Positions 51,300-60,040 of a stretch of 64,000 nucleotides of DNA are shown one piece after another (positions within the stretch are counted from its first letter, which is position 1; every line of letters begins with the position of its first letter). The position numbers were made by a program, and so were the translations under genes. This DNA is from Ruminococcaceae bacterium UBA6845 (GTDB taxonomy: Bacteria; Bacillota; Clostridia; Oscillospirales; Acutalibacteraceae): the NCBI GenBank assembly GCA_002449395.1, contig DKDP01000042.1:57980-121979 (forward strand). The letters run 5' to 3'. The notes beneath the pieces are model-generated. The model made no database searches. It had not been told where the DNA came from and saw only the letters and a list, made by a program, of their open reading frames with translations.

Positions 51300-52559
51300 T
51301 TATCTCCATGACATATAAACCGTCTTGCCGTTCTCTGCAATTGCATACTTTGCGCTCTTTGTTGATGTAGCATAGTCGGCAACGGAAAGTTTTGTAAACT
51401 TTATACCTCTTGATCTCTTCGGAGAGTTATGCTCGATAGTTGTTGTGTTCTGAAGTCCCCCTGCAAAAGCCTGTGCCTGCTCGGCAGTCTGGAAGTTTAT
51501 AGTGTACTCTGCCTTGAGCTTGGCTGTTTCATCGGGGCTTACAACATAGCTGCCTGCGCTGAGAGTTCCCGGGGTGAAGCCTGTGAGCCACCATGTTGTT
51601 GTCGGAGATCTGTGGAACAGGAGGTTATATTTGTTCTGATCGTTAACATCCTGTCTGTAAACCTTAACGCTCATATTGAGCTTTTCGGCATCGGTTACGC
51701 AGTCATAATATGTGCTGTTTGTCTTGCCGATGTCACGGTTATAGAGACCGAGCTCGGCACCGATAAGAACGAAGCCGTACTGACCCTTCCAATACTGCAT
51801 CATCCATTCCTTATTGTTATAGGTGAACTTGACACGCATTGTATCGTAGGAAATTGCACCTGCTCCGGAAACATTATCGTATGTCTCCTCGAAGCCGAAG
51901 TTTCTCTGCCATGCGTCCTCTGCGGTATAGAAAACCTGATCGGTGTTGCTGTATTTGAATCCGAAAAGACCGGTATCCTTGCCGTCTTTACCGACAACCG
52001 TCCAGCTGTCTGTATCGGGATCATAGACAATCTTTACAGACTCGGAAAATCTCTTAAGGCTTGCGTTGAGATCCTGCGCAAATTTCTTGTAATCAAACTT
52101 TGTGGTGCTCGGCTTGGTCGTGGAATTGTTGCCGCCGCTGTTGCCACCGGTACTGTTTGAGCCGCTGCCGCCGTTGCCCGGATTATAGCTTATGTTGCCG
52201 CTTGAGCCGCTTCCGCTGCCCGAACCGCTGTCAACATAACCTGCATTTGTGTCCACCGTGCCGATGGTGTTGCCGTTGTCGTCGATTACGTCAATGACAT
52301 TTGTCGACTGATCAAATTTCCAGTTGTTACCGCAATCGTTACAGGTGTATGAACCGTCCTTGTTATCCGTGATGTTCGTCGACTGGCAAATCGGACAGCA
52401 AAGCTGATTTCCGTTCGAATCGACCAACGGCGTTGCAAGTGTGCCGGCATCTTTCTTAGTCTGACCGATCAAGTTACAACCGGGGAATATAGTAAGAATA
52501 ATGAGTGTGAGAACGCAGATGATTGAGATCACTCTGGTCTTTCTTCCTTTGTTTTCCAT
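51300..52559 (-). CDS. Lipoprotein with zinc ribbon and DUF4474-like domain
   Basis: This 419-residue lipoprotein has lipobox FPGC near residue 28. A zinc ribbon of two CxxC pairs follows (CPIC about 55, CNDC about 73). Then come a Gly/Ser/Asn/Thr-rich linker (about 105-155), and a C-terminal domain (about 160-415). That domain contains NFGFEETYD and WMMQYWKGQYGFVLIGAELGLY, features I associate with DUF4474 proteins of gut Clostridia. Function is unknown. The extracellular zinc ribbon is unusual, because such ribbons are mostly cytoplasmic. Own promoter at 52592-52620. The downstream small lipoprotein is co-transcribed. Confidence 0.82.
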   Translation of the reverse strand: MENKGRKTRVISIICVLTLIILTIFPGCNLIGQTKKDAGTLATPLVDSNGNQLCCPICQSTNITDNKDGSYTCNDCGNNWKFDQSTNVIDVIDDNGNTIGTVDTNAGYVDSGSGSGSGSSGNISYNPGNGGSGSNSTGGNSGGNNSTTKPSTTKFDYKKFAQDLNASLKRFSESVKIVYDPDTDSWTVVGKDGKDTGLFGFKYSNTDQVFYTAEDAWQRNFGFEETYDNVSGAGAISYDTMRVKFTYNNKEWMMQYWKGQYGFVLIGAELGLYNRDIGKTNSTYYDCVTDAEKLNMSVKVYRQDVNDQNKYNLLFHRSPTTTWWLTGFTPGTLSAGSYVVSPDETAKLKAEYTINFQTAEQAQAFAGGLQNTTTIEHNSPKRSRGIKFTKLSVADYATSTKSAKYAIAENGKTVYMSWR

Positions 52560-52591
52560 CTCTTCTTCTGAACCTCCGTAAATTTTTTCTC

Positions 52592-52620
52592 ATTATAACA
52601 CACTATTCGGAAAAAAGCAA
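52592..52620 (-). promoter_or_regulatory. Sigma-A-type promoter for the two-lipoprotein operon
   Basis: On the minus strand TTGCTT (52620-52615), 17-nt spacer, TGT then TATAAT (52597-52592), which is an extended -10. Divergent from the kinase promoter. Confidence 0.75.
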
Positions 52621-52644
52621 CCGCTGTTTTACGTTTAAAAAATA

Positions 52645-52673
52645 TTGACTAAATCGTCAAATGCGTATATAAT
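52645..52673 (+). promoter_or_regulatory. Sigma-A-type promoter for the NahK-like kinase operon
   Basis: TTGACT (52645-52650), 17-nt spacer and TATAAT (52668-52673), 33 nt upstream of the ATG at 52706. Confidence 0.8.
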
Positions 52674-52705
52674 GTTTAAGAATAATTGTCAATAGGAGTT
52701 TTAAT

Positions 52706-53836
52706 ATGCAGGAGATTAACTCGGCATCACTGGAGAGAATAATTGATGCCTTTCCGTTCAGCGGTGAGCTGACCAAAATTGAGTCGACGGACACGGGTCT
52801 TATCAACTCAACTTATATGCTCACTTTTTTTGACGGAAACCAGGAATTTGAATACGTTTTGCAGAAGATAAATACTAACGTTTTCAAGAAACCGGACGAG
52901 CTTATGTCAAACATAATGAACGTTACGGGCTTTCTTCGCAACAAGATAAATCTTTCGGGCGGCAATGCCAACAGAGAGACTCTCACTTTTCTCTATACAA
53001 AGAACAACACACCGTATTTTCTTGACGATGAAAACAACTGCTGGCGGAGCTATGTTTATATCGGCAAGTGCTATACCTGCGATAAAATTGATTCTGCGGC
53101 AAAGGCGTTTCGCTCGGGCAAGGCGTTCGGTAAGTTCCAGAAAATGCTTTCCGACTACCCTGCCGCAAGCCTTTTTGAAACAATCCCCCATTTTCACGAC
53201 ACACCGTCAAGATATGCAGCTTTAAAAGAAGCTGTTGAAAATAACCTTTCGGGCAGGCTTGATAACATAACGGATGAACTCAAATTTGCTTTTAACCGTG
53301 AAAAAGACGCTTCAAGACTCGTTGACCTTGTTGCAGAGGGAAAAATTCCGATGCGCGTTACTCATAACGACACAAAGATCAATAACGTTCTTTTTGACAG
53401 TATCACCAATGAAGCAATCTGTGTAATCGACCTTGATACCATTATGCCGGGGCTTTCTCTTTACGATTTTGGCGACAGCATACGTTCGGGCGCAGTTACG
53501 TCGGATGAAAACGAACAGGATCTTTCAAAATACGGTCTTGATCTTGAGCTTTTCAAAAGCTATACAGAGGGATTTCTTTCCGAGGCGGGCAAGGCTCTTA
53601 ACGAGGAGGAGATTCGCAACCTCGCCTTTTCGGCAAAGCTGATGACGCTGGAATGCGGAGTCCGTTTCCTTACCGATTATCTTAACGGCGACACATATTT
53701 CAAGACCGAATATCCCGAGCATAACCTTGTAAGATGCAGAACACAGTTCAAACTTGTTGAGGATATCGAAAAGCATATGGACGAGATGAACGAGTGTGTT
53801 GATGAAATATACAGGAGGAGTTTGATTGAAGCCTGA
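52706..53836 (+). CDS. Sugar kinase of aminoglycoside-phosphotransferase fold (NahK-like)
   Basis: This 376-residue kinase has the APH fold. The catalytic loop is MRVTHNDTKINNVLFD and the metal loop is CVIDLDTIMPGLSLYDFGD, which match N-acetylhexosamine 1-kinases (NahK) and relatives more closely than antibiotic kinases. It may phosphorylate a sugar or amino-sugar at C1, and is unlikely to give drug resistance. The SD GGAG is 9 nt from the ATG. The next gene overlaps its end by 11 nt, and two-component genes follow. Substrate is inferred only. Confidence 0.85.
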   Translation: MQEINSASLERIIDAFPFSGELTKIESTDTGLINSTYMLTFFDGNQEFEYVLQKINTNVFKKPDELMSNIMNVTGFLRNKINLSGGNANRETLTFLYTKNNTPYFLDDENNCWRSYVYIGKCYTCDKIDSAAKAFRSGKAFGKFQKMLSDYPAASLFETIPHFHDTPSRYAALKEAVENNLSGRLDNITDELKFAFNREKDASRLVDLVAEGKIPMRVTHNDTKINNVLFDSITNEAICVIDLDTIMPGLSLYDFGDSIRSGAVTSDENEQDLSKYGLDLELFKSYTEGFLSEAGKALNEEEIRNLAFSAKLMTLECGVRFLTDYLNGDTYFKTEYPEHNLVRCRTQFKLVEDIEKHMDEMNECVDEIYRRSLIEA

Positions 53837-54695
53837 GAAAAAGAGCGTCGTTATCATATCGGCAATTCTTGTCATTGCCGTCACGGCAACGCTTGTTCTT
53901 ATTCCGCTTATCAGGAGAAACTCGGGCAACAGATATATGCGTGAGGATCTGCGGAATGTCGATAACGTTACGCTTATATCGCACTGCATTGAAATTAACG
54001 GAGTTAAAAATTCCGTTGCAGGCTTCAAGGAATGTGTAAGGCTCGGAGCGAAAGGCGTTATCGTTGATCTCTGCTTTAAAAAAGACGGAACACCCGTTAT
54101 CTCAGACAGCTATTCGACAGCGGACAGTGCCGAAACCGTCGAGGATCTTTTTAAGGCGATGAGTGACGGTAAGTATAAAGAAATCAGCGTTTATTTCAAC
54201 ATTATCCAGCTCTCCGATCTTTCACGGCTCAACAGTCTTGCGGTCAGTTACAATATTCTTGACCGAGTATTTCTGATCGGCATTGACTCCGAACATTATG
54301 ATCTCATTAACACCGACGACACGATTATTCCGTTCCTTTTGGACTATAACTTCCGGGACAGCGACCTTGACGCTTTGAAAAAAGGCAGCTTTACACGCCC
54401 CGATATACTTGATAAATACGGCGCAACGGGGCTTGTTCTCCCCTCTTCACAAATATCTGAAGAGCTTGTTGAGGCTCTCAACGACTACGGCATACTTTAC
54501 ATTGTGAACGTTGCGGACGAAACCTCAGATATGTGTCAGACGCTCCTTAAAGGAGCAAATAACGTTATTGTTCCCGATATTGAAAAAGCGAGCAAAACAA
54601 TGAACGAGTGGACCCTTGAAATGCAAAAAAGATACAAGAAATCGGTTGACAAATCAATAAAAGCTCTTTCCGAGAAAGAGAAAGATAATAAATAA
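53826..54695 (+). CDS. Membrane-anchored GDPD-fold protein, probably inactive
   Basis: The 289-residue protein has an N-terminal membrane anchor (VVIISAILVIAVTATLVLIPL). The rest has the outline of a glycerophosphodiester phosphodiesterase TIM barrel: LISHCIEINGVKNSVAGFKEC, then GVIVDLCFKKDGTPVISDSY. In active enzymes these positions read HRG, ExD and HD; here the Arg, the Glu and the second His are missing. It probably does not hydrolyse. The Lys-rich C-terminus (about 265-289) is a helix with alternating charges. The start is TTG at 53826, with AGGAGG 7 nt away in the kinase gene. It is translationally coupled to the kinase. Confidence 0.75.
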   Translation: MKPEKKSVVIISAILVIAVTATLVLIPLIRRNSGNRYMREDLRNVDNVTLISHCIEINGVKNSVAGFKECVRLGAKGVIVDLCFKKDGTPVISDSYSTADSAETVEDLFKAMSDGKYKEISVYFNIIQLSDLSRLNSLAVSYNILDRVFLIGIDSEHYDLINTDDTIIPFLLDYNFRDSDLDALKKGSFTRPDILDKYGATGLVLPSSQISEELVEALNDYGILYIVNVADETSDMCQTLLKGANNVIVPDIEKASKTMNEWTLEMQKRYKKSVDKSIKALSEKEKDNK

Positions 54696-54720
54696 AAATT
54701 CAGAAACAGGAGTGGTCAAT

Positions 54721-55404
54721 ATGGCAAAAATTCTTATTGCGGATGACGAAAGCAAGCTTCGCAGACTTGTTTGCGACTTTCTCAGACGTTCGGGACATAC
54801 CCCCGTTGAGGCAAGCACAGGACGAGAGGTCCTCGATATTTTTAATTCGGACGAAAAAATAGATCTGTATCTTCTCGATATTATGATTCCCGAGGTTGAC
54901 GGCTGGGAGCTCTGCCGCCAGATCCGTAAGACATCGTCGGTTCCGATCATTCTTTTGACGGCAAGAAGCGCCGAGTATGACGAGATAATGGGATTCGACG
55001 CAGGTGCGGACGATTACGTTACAAAGCCGTTCAGCCTTGCTGTTCTTATGAAGCGAATCGATGTTTTGCTTAAACGTTCATCATCGGGCAAGGTCAGAAC
55101 AGATAAGGACATCATTTCACTTGACGGACTTCTTATCAACAACGACGCCCATCAGGTTACAATCGACGGCACTCCGGTCGAGCTTACTCTCAAGGAATAC
55201 AACATCCTCGAAAAGCTCATTTCGAGCCGTGGAAGAGTTTACACAAGAGAACAACTCCTTGACGACATCTGGGGCTATGACTATGTCGGTGACACACGTA
55301 ACGTCGATTCACACGTTGCACGTCTCCGCAGTAAGCTCGGAGTATGGGGATCGAATCATCTCAAAACAATTTACGGTATAGGCTACAAAATTGAGGTGAA
55401 CTGA
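54721..55404 (+). CDS. OmpR-family response regulator
   Basis: This 227-residue regulator has a receiver domain (DDES, phospho-Asp in LLDIMIPEVDG, LTARS, YVTKPFS) and a winged-helix domain with RGRVYTREQLLDDIWGYDY and NVDSHVARLRSKL. It begins at the ATG at 54721 with GGAG 8 nt upstream; a GTG three codons earlier is possible. The sensor kinase gene starts 1 nt after its stop. Together with the kinase and GDPD genes it forms one transcript. Targets unknown. Confidence 0.94.
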   Translation: MAKILIADDESKLRRLVCDFLRRSGHTPVEASTGREVLDIFNSDEKIDLYLLDIMIPEVDGWELCRQIRKTSSVPIILLTARSAEYDEIMGFDAGADDYVTKPFSLAVLMKRIDVLLKRSSSGKVRTDKDIISLDGLLINNDAHQVTIDGTPVELTLKEYNILEKLISSRGRVYTREQLLDDIWGYDYVGDTRNVDSHVARLRSKLGVWGSNHLKTIYGIGYKIEVN

Positions 55405-55405
55405 T

Positions 55406-56965
55406 TTGAGTCCCCGCAAGAAATTCAAGGACAAAAACCTTGTTCAAAACATAAAGTCGCAGGTTTTTCTGCAATTTGTGTTGATCTTTCTTGTTATTCT
55501 GTGTGTTATACTTCTCACCTCAACCTCACTCTACACAAACATCATCACCGGTATGACGCTTTCAAACCTGCGTGAAGCGGTTGAAGTTACCAAACAGGTT
55601 GACGTTTCAAGAAACGACGTAATAAAATGCGTTGAAGACATTGAACGTGAGCGTTCTGTATTTATTGAGGTTTACGGCAAAAATCCCGGCGATAAAAAGG
55701 GCGAATACACACAGATCATTTATACCAAATACGCCTATGACCGTTTTTATGACCGCAACAAGGAAGTTCAGCAGGCTAACGAACCGAAAGCGCTTGTCGG
55801 TTTCCTTAACGGAGATTTTGAGATTGACCAAACCTATAACGACGGAAGTGTTGTCGGCAAACTGAAAAATCAGGACAATACTTATGAATACTATGCCCTT
55901 GCCGCTCCCGGACTTACGGGCGCCTATCAGATTGTTGCCGCCGTTCAGTATTCAACGATCGAGCAGCAGGCAAGAACAGTCAGTATAACAATGGGTCTGA
56001 TTATTCTCCTTGTTTTTATAGCCGTAAGCATTGTGGTTTATTTTTACGTTACGCAAATCACGGGACCGATCAGAAAAATCACCGAGATAACTCAACGTAT
56101 GGCTGTTGAGGATGATCCTAATCTGAGGATTCCGTCAGGCGGAAAATCCGTTAATGCCGAGGTTGACGCCTCGATCGAAAGTATTAACGCCATGTACTCT
56201 TCCTGGATGGTAACGAAAGAAAAGCTCGCCGAGAGATCGGAATTTCTTCTTGAACAGCTCCACGAAAAAGAGCTTGAAAAGAAATACCGTGAGGAGTTTA
56301 TCGCAGGAACATCGCACGAACTGAAGACGCCGATCGCAATTATTCAGGGCTATGCCGAGGGTGCAAAATATTCGCTTGACGACAAGGAAACTCTTAACGA
56401 ATACTGCGACACGATAATTGACGAATGCGCAAGGATGAACGATCTTGTAGTAAATATGATGAGCCTTTCGAACATTCAGCAGAATGCGGATTCGCTCAAC
56501 TATGAAAACTTTTCAATTACCGATTTTATTGCGGATGATCTTGCTTCTCACAGTATTGTTTTCAAAAAGCACGGTATAACGGTTGAAAACCTTATAAGCG
56601 AGCAAATCTTCGGCAGAGCCGATTTAAAGAAGCTCCCGTTTGTAATCAACAACCTTATTTCAAACGCCATTTCCTACATCGGCGGCGACCCGAAAATTAT
56701 CCGAGTCAGATATGAGGATGTCGGACTTTCGTACAGAATTTTTGTGTTTAATTCCGGCGATAATATTCCGGAGGATGTTCTCGAAAAGCTGTGGTTCAGC
56801 TTCTACCGTCACGATGCCGCAAGAATGAGAAACGAAGGGCACTTCGGTCTCGGTCTTTCCATTGTAAAAGGTATTCAGGACGCCCATTCCGAACAATGTG
56901 GTGTAAATAACGCCGACGGCGGAGTGGAATTTTGGTTTGATATCGGAAAAGCGAAAGATGAATAA
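55406..56965 (+). CDS. Sensor histidine kinase (VanS-like architecture)
   Basis: This is a 519-residue membrane kinase. Two membrane helices (about 22-47 and 195-218) surround an external domain of about 145 residues. A HAMP region follows. The phospho-His box is FIAGTSHELKTPIAIIQGY. The ATPase domain has NNLISNAISY, a G1 box of the VFNSGDNIPEDVLEKLWFSFYR type seen in VanS and other envelope kinases, and GHFGLGLSIVKGI. The start is TTG at 55406 behind GAGGTG. The sequence after G2 looks complete. An envelope or cell-wall signal is inferred from the VanS likeness. Confidence 0.92.
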   Translation: MSPRKKFKDKNLVQNIKSQVFLQFVLIFLVILCVILLTSTSLYTNIITGMTLSNLREAVEVTKQVDVSRNDVIKCVEDIERERSVFIEVYGKNPGDKKGEYTQIIYTKYAYDRFYDRNKEVQQANEPKALVGFLNGDFEIDQTYNDGSVVGKLKNQDNTYEYYALAAPGLTGAYQIVAAVQYSTIEQQARTVSITMGLIILLVFIAVSIVVYFYVTQITGPIRKITEITQRMAVEDDPNLRIPSGGKSVNAEVDASIESINAMYSSWMVTKEKLAERSEFLLEQLHEKELEKKYREEFIAGTSHELKTPIAIIQGYAEGAKYSLDDKETLNEYCDTIIDECARMNDLVVNMMSLSNIQQNADSLNYENFSITDFIADDLASHSIVFKKHGITVENLISEQIFGRADLKKLPFVINNLISNAISYIGGDPKIIRVRYEDVGLSYRIFVFNSGDNIPEDVLEKLWFSFYRHDAARMRNEGHFGLGLSIVKGIQDAHSEQCGVNNADGGVEFWFDIGKAKDE

Positions 56966-56969
56966 AATT

Positions 56970-56997
56970 AAAACTCCGGCTTTCGTCGGAGTTTTTT
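56970..56997. terminator. Bidirectional terminator between kinase and GH-A hydrolase genes
   Basis: AAACTCCG (56971-56978) pairs with CGGAGTTT (56987-56994), with A/T pairs extending the stem. The plus strand then shows TTTTTT and the minus strand a run of T/A. It lies 5 nt after the kinase stop and 6 nt before the end of the convergent gene. Confidence 0.85.
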
Positions 56998-56999
56998 CA

Positions 57000-58658
57000 T
57001 TAATATATTTCGTAGAATACAACATTGTTTGCGTCAAGCGTATCGTTAAATTCAATCGTACCGTTTTTGATTTTCGCCGTTGAAACAATGGGCACGAGCT
57101 TTGAACACTCGGCGTACTTAGCCTTTAATTCGGTGAGATAAATCTGTCTTGCATTCTCGTCGGCAAGCGTTGTCGGATCATCAACACTCGGATCGTCAGG
57201 CGACCAACTGAAGCAGTCATCGGTTATTCCGTAGGTCTTGCGATCCTCAAGGAACTCGTCAAAGAAGTTGCAGTTGTCACTCACAATATACCTAACAACC
57301 GTTACCTCCTCTTTGTCGAGCTGAGAAGCTTTTATTTTAAGCGAAACATTCATTTTGCGATTATAATCTACATCGTTCTTGAAATTATATGTCATAACAC
57401 GCAGGGTGCCTGTTTCTTCGTTCCAGCCTGCAAGACATTCGCTTTCAACACCGATTCCCGCCTTAACCTTGGCGGAGACGACTCTCGCTTTTTTGCTTTC
57501 GGCAAACTTTGCAAGATTGGATGCAACGTGATAGCTCACCGTCGGGTTGCCGTCGAACAGTCCACCCGAAAGGAATCCCCACGAAGAGAAATAATCGAGT
57601 CCGCTGTTTATGCCCTGAGTGAAAAGCCTCGCATCATATGCCGCCTGCCAGGTAAATCCCGTTATACGCATATTAAGCTGATCATCATTCTTGCCCTTGC
57701 TGTTGCCATAGAGAATCCTGCCCTCATCAACGCCGTAAAACAGATTTTTAAGCCCATATCGCTCAGCCGTTCTTTTAAGATACTTGATTGTCTGCGGCAA
57801 AGTCTTTCCGCCTGTATATTTTCCCGGTTTACTGTCATAGAATGACGCCGAAAGGAACGAAATCTTTGTACCTTTTCCGCCGTTGGCATAGTTAGTGCCC
57901 TTGGCAACGTGCTTTATAAAATCGGCTTCGTCCCACAAGCCCTCTGTTACGGTCATTGAGTGTGCGCCGACGGTTATATCCTCGCCGAGAACATCAATAA
58001 GTGCCTGAACAGTGTAGTCATAAAGTTTACAGTAGGCAATCATAGAATCCTTAGGCTTGCCGCTCTTAGCCTGGAACCAGCCGCCGTTCTCATACTCCGT
58101 CATACAGCCGAAACGCCAGCTTCTGACCTCATCAATGCCAAATTCATCAACAAGAGCCTCGGCAATAGCCTTTATATAGCCGTAATAAACATTATAATCA
58201 TCGGGCGGATAGATATTCATTGCAAAATCTCCGCCGATATTATAGTCGGAAGTAAATTTTATCGGTACGCCGCCGAGTTTCAAATGCGGTTTTGCGCCCA
58301 GCTTGAGAATACCTCTGCAATTTTTTATCAGCGGCTCAAAGTCATAGTCGGTGTAGGTCGATGTATCGTATGGATTCTTGAAAAGATCCCTTTCGGGTGT
58401 GCCTCCCGTGCACTGCATCAGCTGAATATATTTCACAAATTCGGTGACGTCATAATCCGATGTAATCTTCGGATCATAAAATTGTGTACCCATATTCCAT
58501 ATATTGACGTTGTCAACAATATTCGGGATCTCATCGGAAAGATCATCGGCATTGACAATATATCTGACCGAGCTTACTCCGCCGAACAAGGGACAAAGCA
58601 ATGAGAAAAACAGCACAACGGTCATAAAAATTGATGTTATAAACCTGATTATACACAT
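57000..58658 (-). CDS. Secreted clan GH-A glycoside hydrolase (GH39-like)
   Basis: This 552-residue protein has a signal peptide (IRFITSIFMTVVLFFSLLCPLFGG, cleaved around residue 28). The catalytic part looks like a beta/alpha barrel of GH39 or a related clan-A family. The general acid is probably the Glu in WRFGCMTEYENGG, in place of the usual NEP, and the nucleophile is probably in YGVDEGRILYG. A C-terminal beta domain (about 420-552) follows. Substrate and exact family are uncertain. ATG at 58658 has AAGGTG 6 nt upstream; a GTG three codons earlier gives 555 residues. A strong terminator-type hairpin sits just before its ribosome site. Confidence 0.75.
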   Translation of the reverse strand: MCIIRFITSIFMTVVLFFSLLCPLFGGVSSVRYIVNADDLSDEIPNIVDNVNIWNMGTQFYDPKITSDYDVTEFVKYIQLMQCTGGTPERDLFKNPYDTSTYTDYDFEPLIKNCRGILKLGAKPHLKLGGVPIKFTSDYNIGGDFAMNIYPPDDYNVYYGYIKAIAEALVDEFGIDEVRSWRFGCMTEYENGGWFQAKSGKPKDSMIAYCKLYDYTVQALIDVLGEDITVGAHSMTVTEGLWDEADFIKHVAKGTNYANGGKGTKISFLSASFYDSKPGKYTGGKTLPQTIKYLKRTAERYGLKNLFYGVDEGRILYGNSKGKNDDQLNMRITGFTWQAAYDARLFTQGINSGLDYFSSWGFLSGGLFDGNPTVSYHVASNLAKFAESKKARVVSAKVKAGIGVESECLAGWNEETGTLRVMTYNFKNDVDYNRKMNVSLKIKASQLDKEEVTVVRYIVSDNCNFFDEFLEDRKTYGITDDCFSWSPDDPSVDDPTTLADENARQIYLTELKAKYAECSKLVPIVSTAKIKNGTIEFNDTLDANNVVFYEIY

Positions 58659-58671
58659 AATTTTCACCTTT

Positions 58672-58718
58672 AAAAAACTGCCGCATTAAGTATCGCTGTA
58701 ATACCTTAATGCGACAGT
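58672..58718 (-). terminator. Terminator/attenuator between GH4 and GH-A genes
   Basis: On the minus strand ACUGUCGCAUUAAG (58718-58705) pairs over 14 bp, one U-G, with CUUAAUGCGGCAGU (58690-58677), then U-rich sequence to 58672. It lies about 15 nt after the GH4 stop. The AAGG ribosome site of the GH-A gene begins 2 nt after the last U. Confidence 0.85.
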
Positions 58719-58732
58719 TTATTGTTTATAAT

Positions 58733-60022
58733 TTATTTGCTTTCAGGATAAAACTCCGGAAGGAACTCCTTGTGAGCCTCTTTAAGTTCGTTGAAGCACT
58801 TAACAGCCTTGTCATAGTCGCCGACAAGCGGATGAATAAGAAGTCCGTTGATAGCGGCTGTCTCGTTACCTGTTGTTGCGGCCTCAACCGTGTACTTCTC
58901 ATAAGCCTTAACTATTCTGATAAGGTTGATGATGTGCTTGTTGTGGAAATCTGTAACCTTGATCGGCTTTGCACCGTCCTTGCCGATTACGCACGGAGCC
59001 TCGATAACATCGTCATCCTCAAGGAAATCAAGAGTGCCGTTGTTTTTAACGTTAACAACCTGAACATCTCCGACATCGTTTGCAAGAGAATTGATAAGGT
59101 TAACCGCAGCAAGAGAATACTTGTGACCGCCTCTCTTGTCAAGAAGTGCAGGCTTTACGCAAAGCTCCTCATCCTGATACATTTTAAGGAGCTGCTCCTC
59201 AATCTCCATACAAACCTGAGCTCTTGTCTTTTCGTCCTCACGCTGGTGCTGGAGCTTAGCCTCACGGCAGTAGTAATACTGAAGATATGATGACGGGATA
59301 GCATTAACAGCCTTAAGGCAGTCAAGACCGATACCGTCGTCCTGAATGTTAGCCATAACCTTTGCCTTGTAGCCCTGATTGATCATATCGGTAATGAGCT
59401 CTTTGCCGTCCTTCTTGATGGAGGTTACCCAGCTAAGGTGGTTAAGTCCGACATATGTGATGTCAACGTCGGGACCTGTTGTCTCCTTGATATCGTCAAG
59501 CATATCAATAGGAACATTGCAAAGACCGATGTTCTTAACGTTAGTGTTGTTGAGAACAAACTCTGTAATGATACCCGAGGGATTTGTAAAGTTGATAAGC
59601 CAAGCGTTCGGACAAATCGCTTCAATTCTGTCGCAGATGTGCTTGATTACGGGGATTGTTCTGAGAGCCTTAAACATTCCGCCGATACCCGTTGTCTCCT
59701 GACCGATAAGGTTATACTTCTTCGGGATGCTCTCGTCAAGGTAACGTGCGTGAAGCATTCCGACACGGATCTGGGTAACAACGAAGTCGGCGCCCTGAAG
59801 TGCAAGGTCAAGATCGTCTGTCATAACGACCTCACAGTCAACGCCCGCTTTTTTAAGCATACGAACGCAGAGATTTCCGACGATTGTACGCTTTCTCTCG
59901 TTGATATCCATAAAGGATATTTTCTTGAGCTTCAAGGAATCAGAAGCCTTGAGGAATCCGTCTACAAGCTCAGGACAATATGTACTGCCCGAACCGATTA
60001 CGGCAACAGTAATTTCTTTCAT
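58733..60022 (-). CDS. GH4 family 6-phospho-glycosidase
   Basis: This NAD- and metal-dependent glycosidase of 429 residues belongs to GH4 (6-phospho-beta-glucosidase type, CelF/LicH). The NAD motif is VAVIGSGSTYCPELVDGF, and the family motifs LIGQETTGIGGMFKALRT, LINFTNPSG, GLCNVPIDM (metal Cys) and VGLNHLSWV (metal His) are all present. GH4 enzymes act on phosphorylated sugars inside the cell by an oxidation-elimination route. Precise specificity is not readable from sequence. It is 18 nt after the BadF kinase gene, so the kinase may supply its phosphorylated substrate. SD AGAGAGG, 8 nt from ATG. Confidence 0.93.
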   Translation of the reverse strand: MKEITVAVIGSGSTYCPELVDGFLKASDSLKLKKISFMDINERKRTIVGNLCVRMLKKAGVDCEVVMTDDLDLALQGADFVVTQIRVGMLHARYLDESIPKKYNLIGQETTGIGGMFKALRTIPVIKHICDRIEAICPNAWLINFTNPSGIITEFVLNNTNVKNIGLCNVPIDMLDDIKETTGPDVDITYVGLNHLSWVTSIKKDGKELITDMINQGYKAKVMANIQDDGIGLDCLKAVNAIPSSYLQYYYCREAKLQHQREDEKTRAQVCMEIEEQLLKMYQDEELCVKPALLDKRGGHKYSLAAVNLINSLANDVGDVQVVNVKNNGTLDFLEDDDVIEAPCVIGKDGAKPIKVTDFHNKHIINLIRIVKAYEKYTVEAATTGNETAAINGLLIHPLVGDYDKAVKCFNELKEAHKEFLPEFYPESK

Positions 60023-60040
60023 ATGTAATTACCTCTCTTA

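Noticed and set aside
51429..52160. Plus-strand frame (243 codons) opposite the DUF4474 lipoprotein
   Set aside because: Antisense, Cys-rich only because Gly/Ser/Thr codons are read backwards. No signals.
52090..52290. Glycine/serine-rich repeat as a DNA repeat element or CRISPR
   Set aside because: It is a low-complexity protein linker read in frame, without regular spacing or direct DNA repeats.
52706..53836. Aminoglycoside-resistance phosphotransferase
   Set aside because: The catalytic and metal loops match sugar 1-kinases of the NahK group, and the context is not a resistance island.
57960..58604. Plus-strand frame (214 codons) opposite the GH-A hydrolase
   Set aside because: Antisense to a conserved barrel; no ribosome site.
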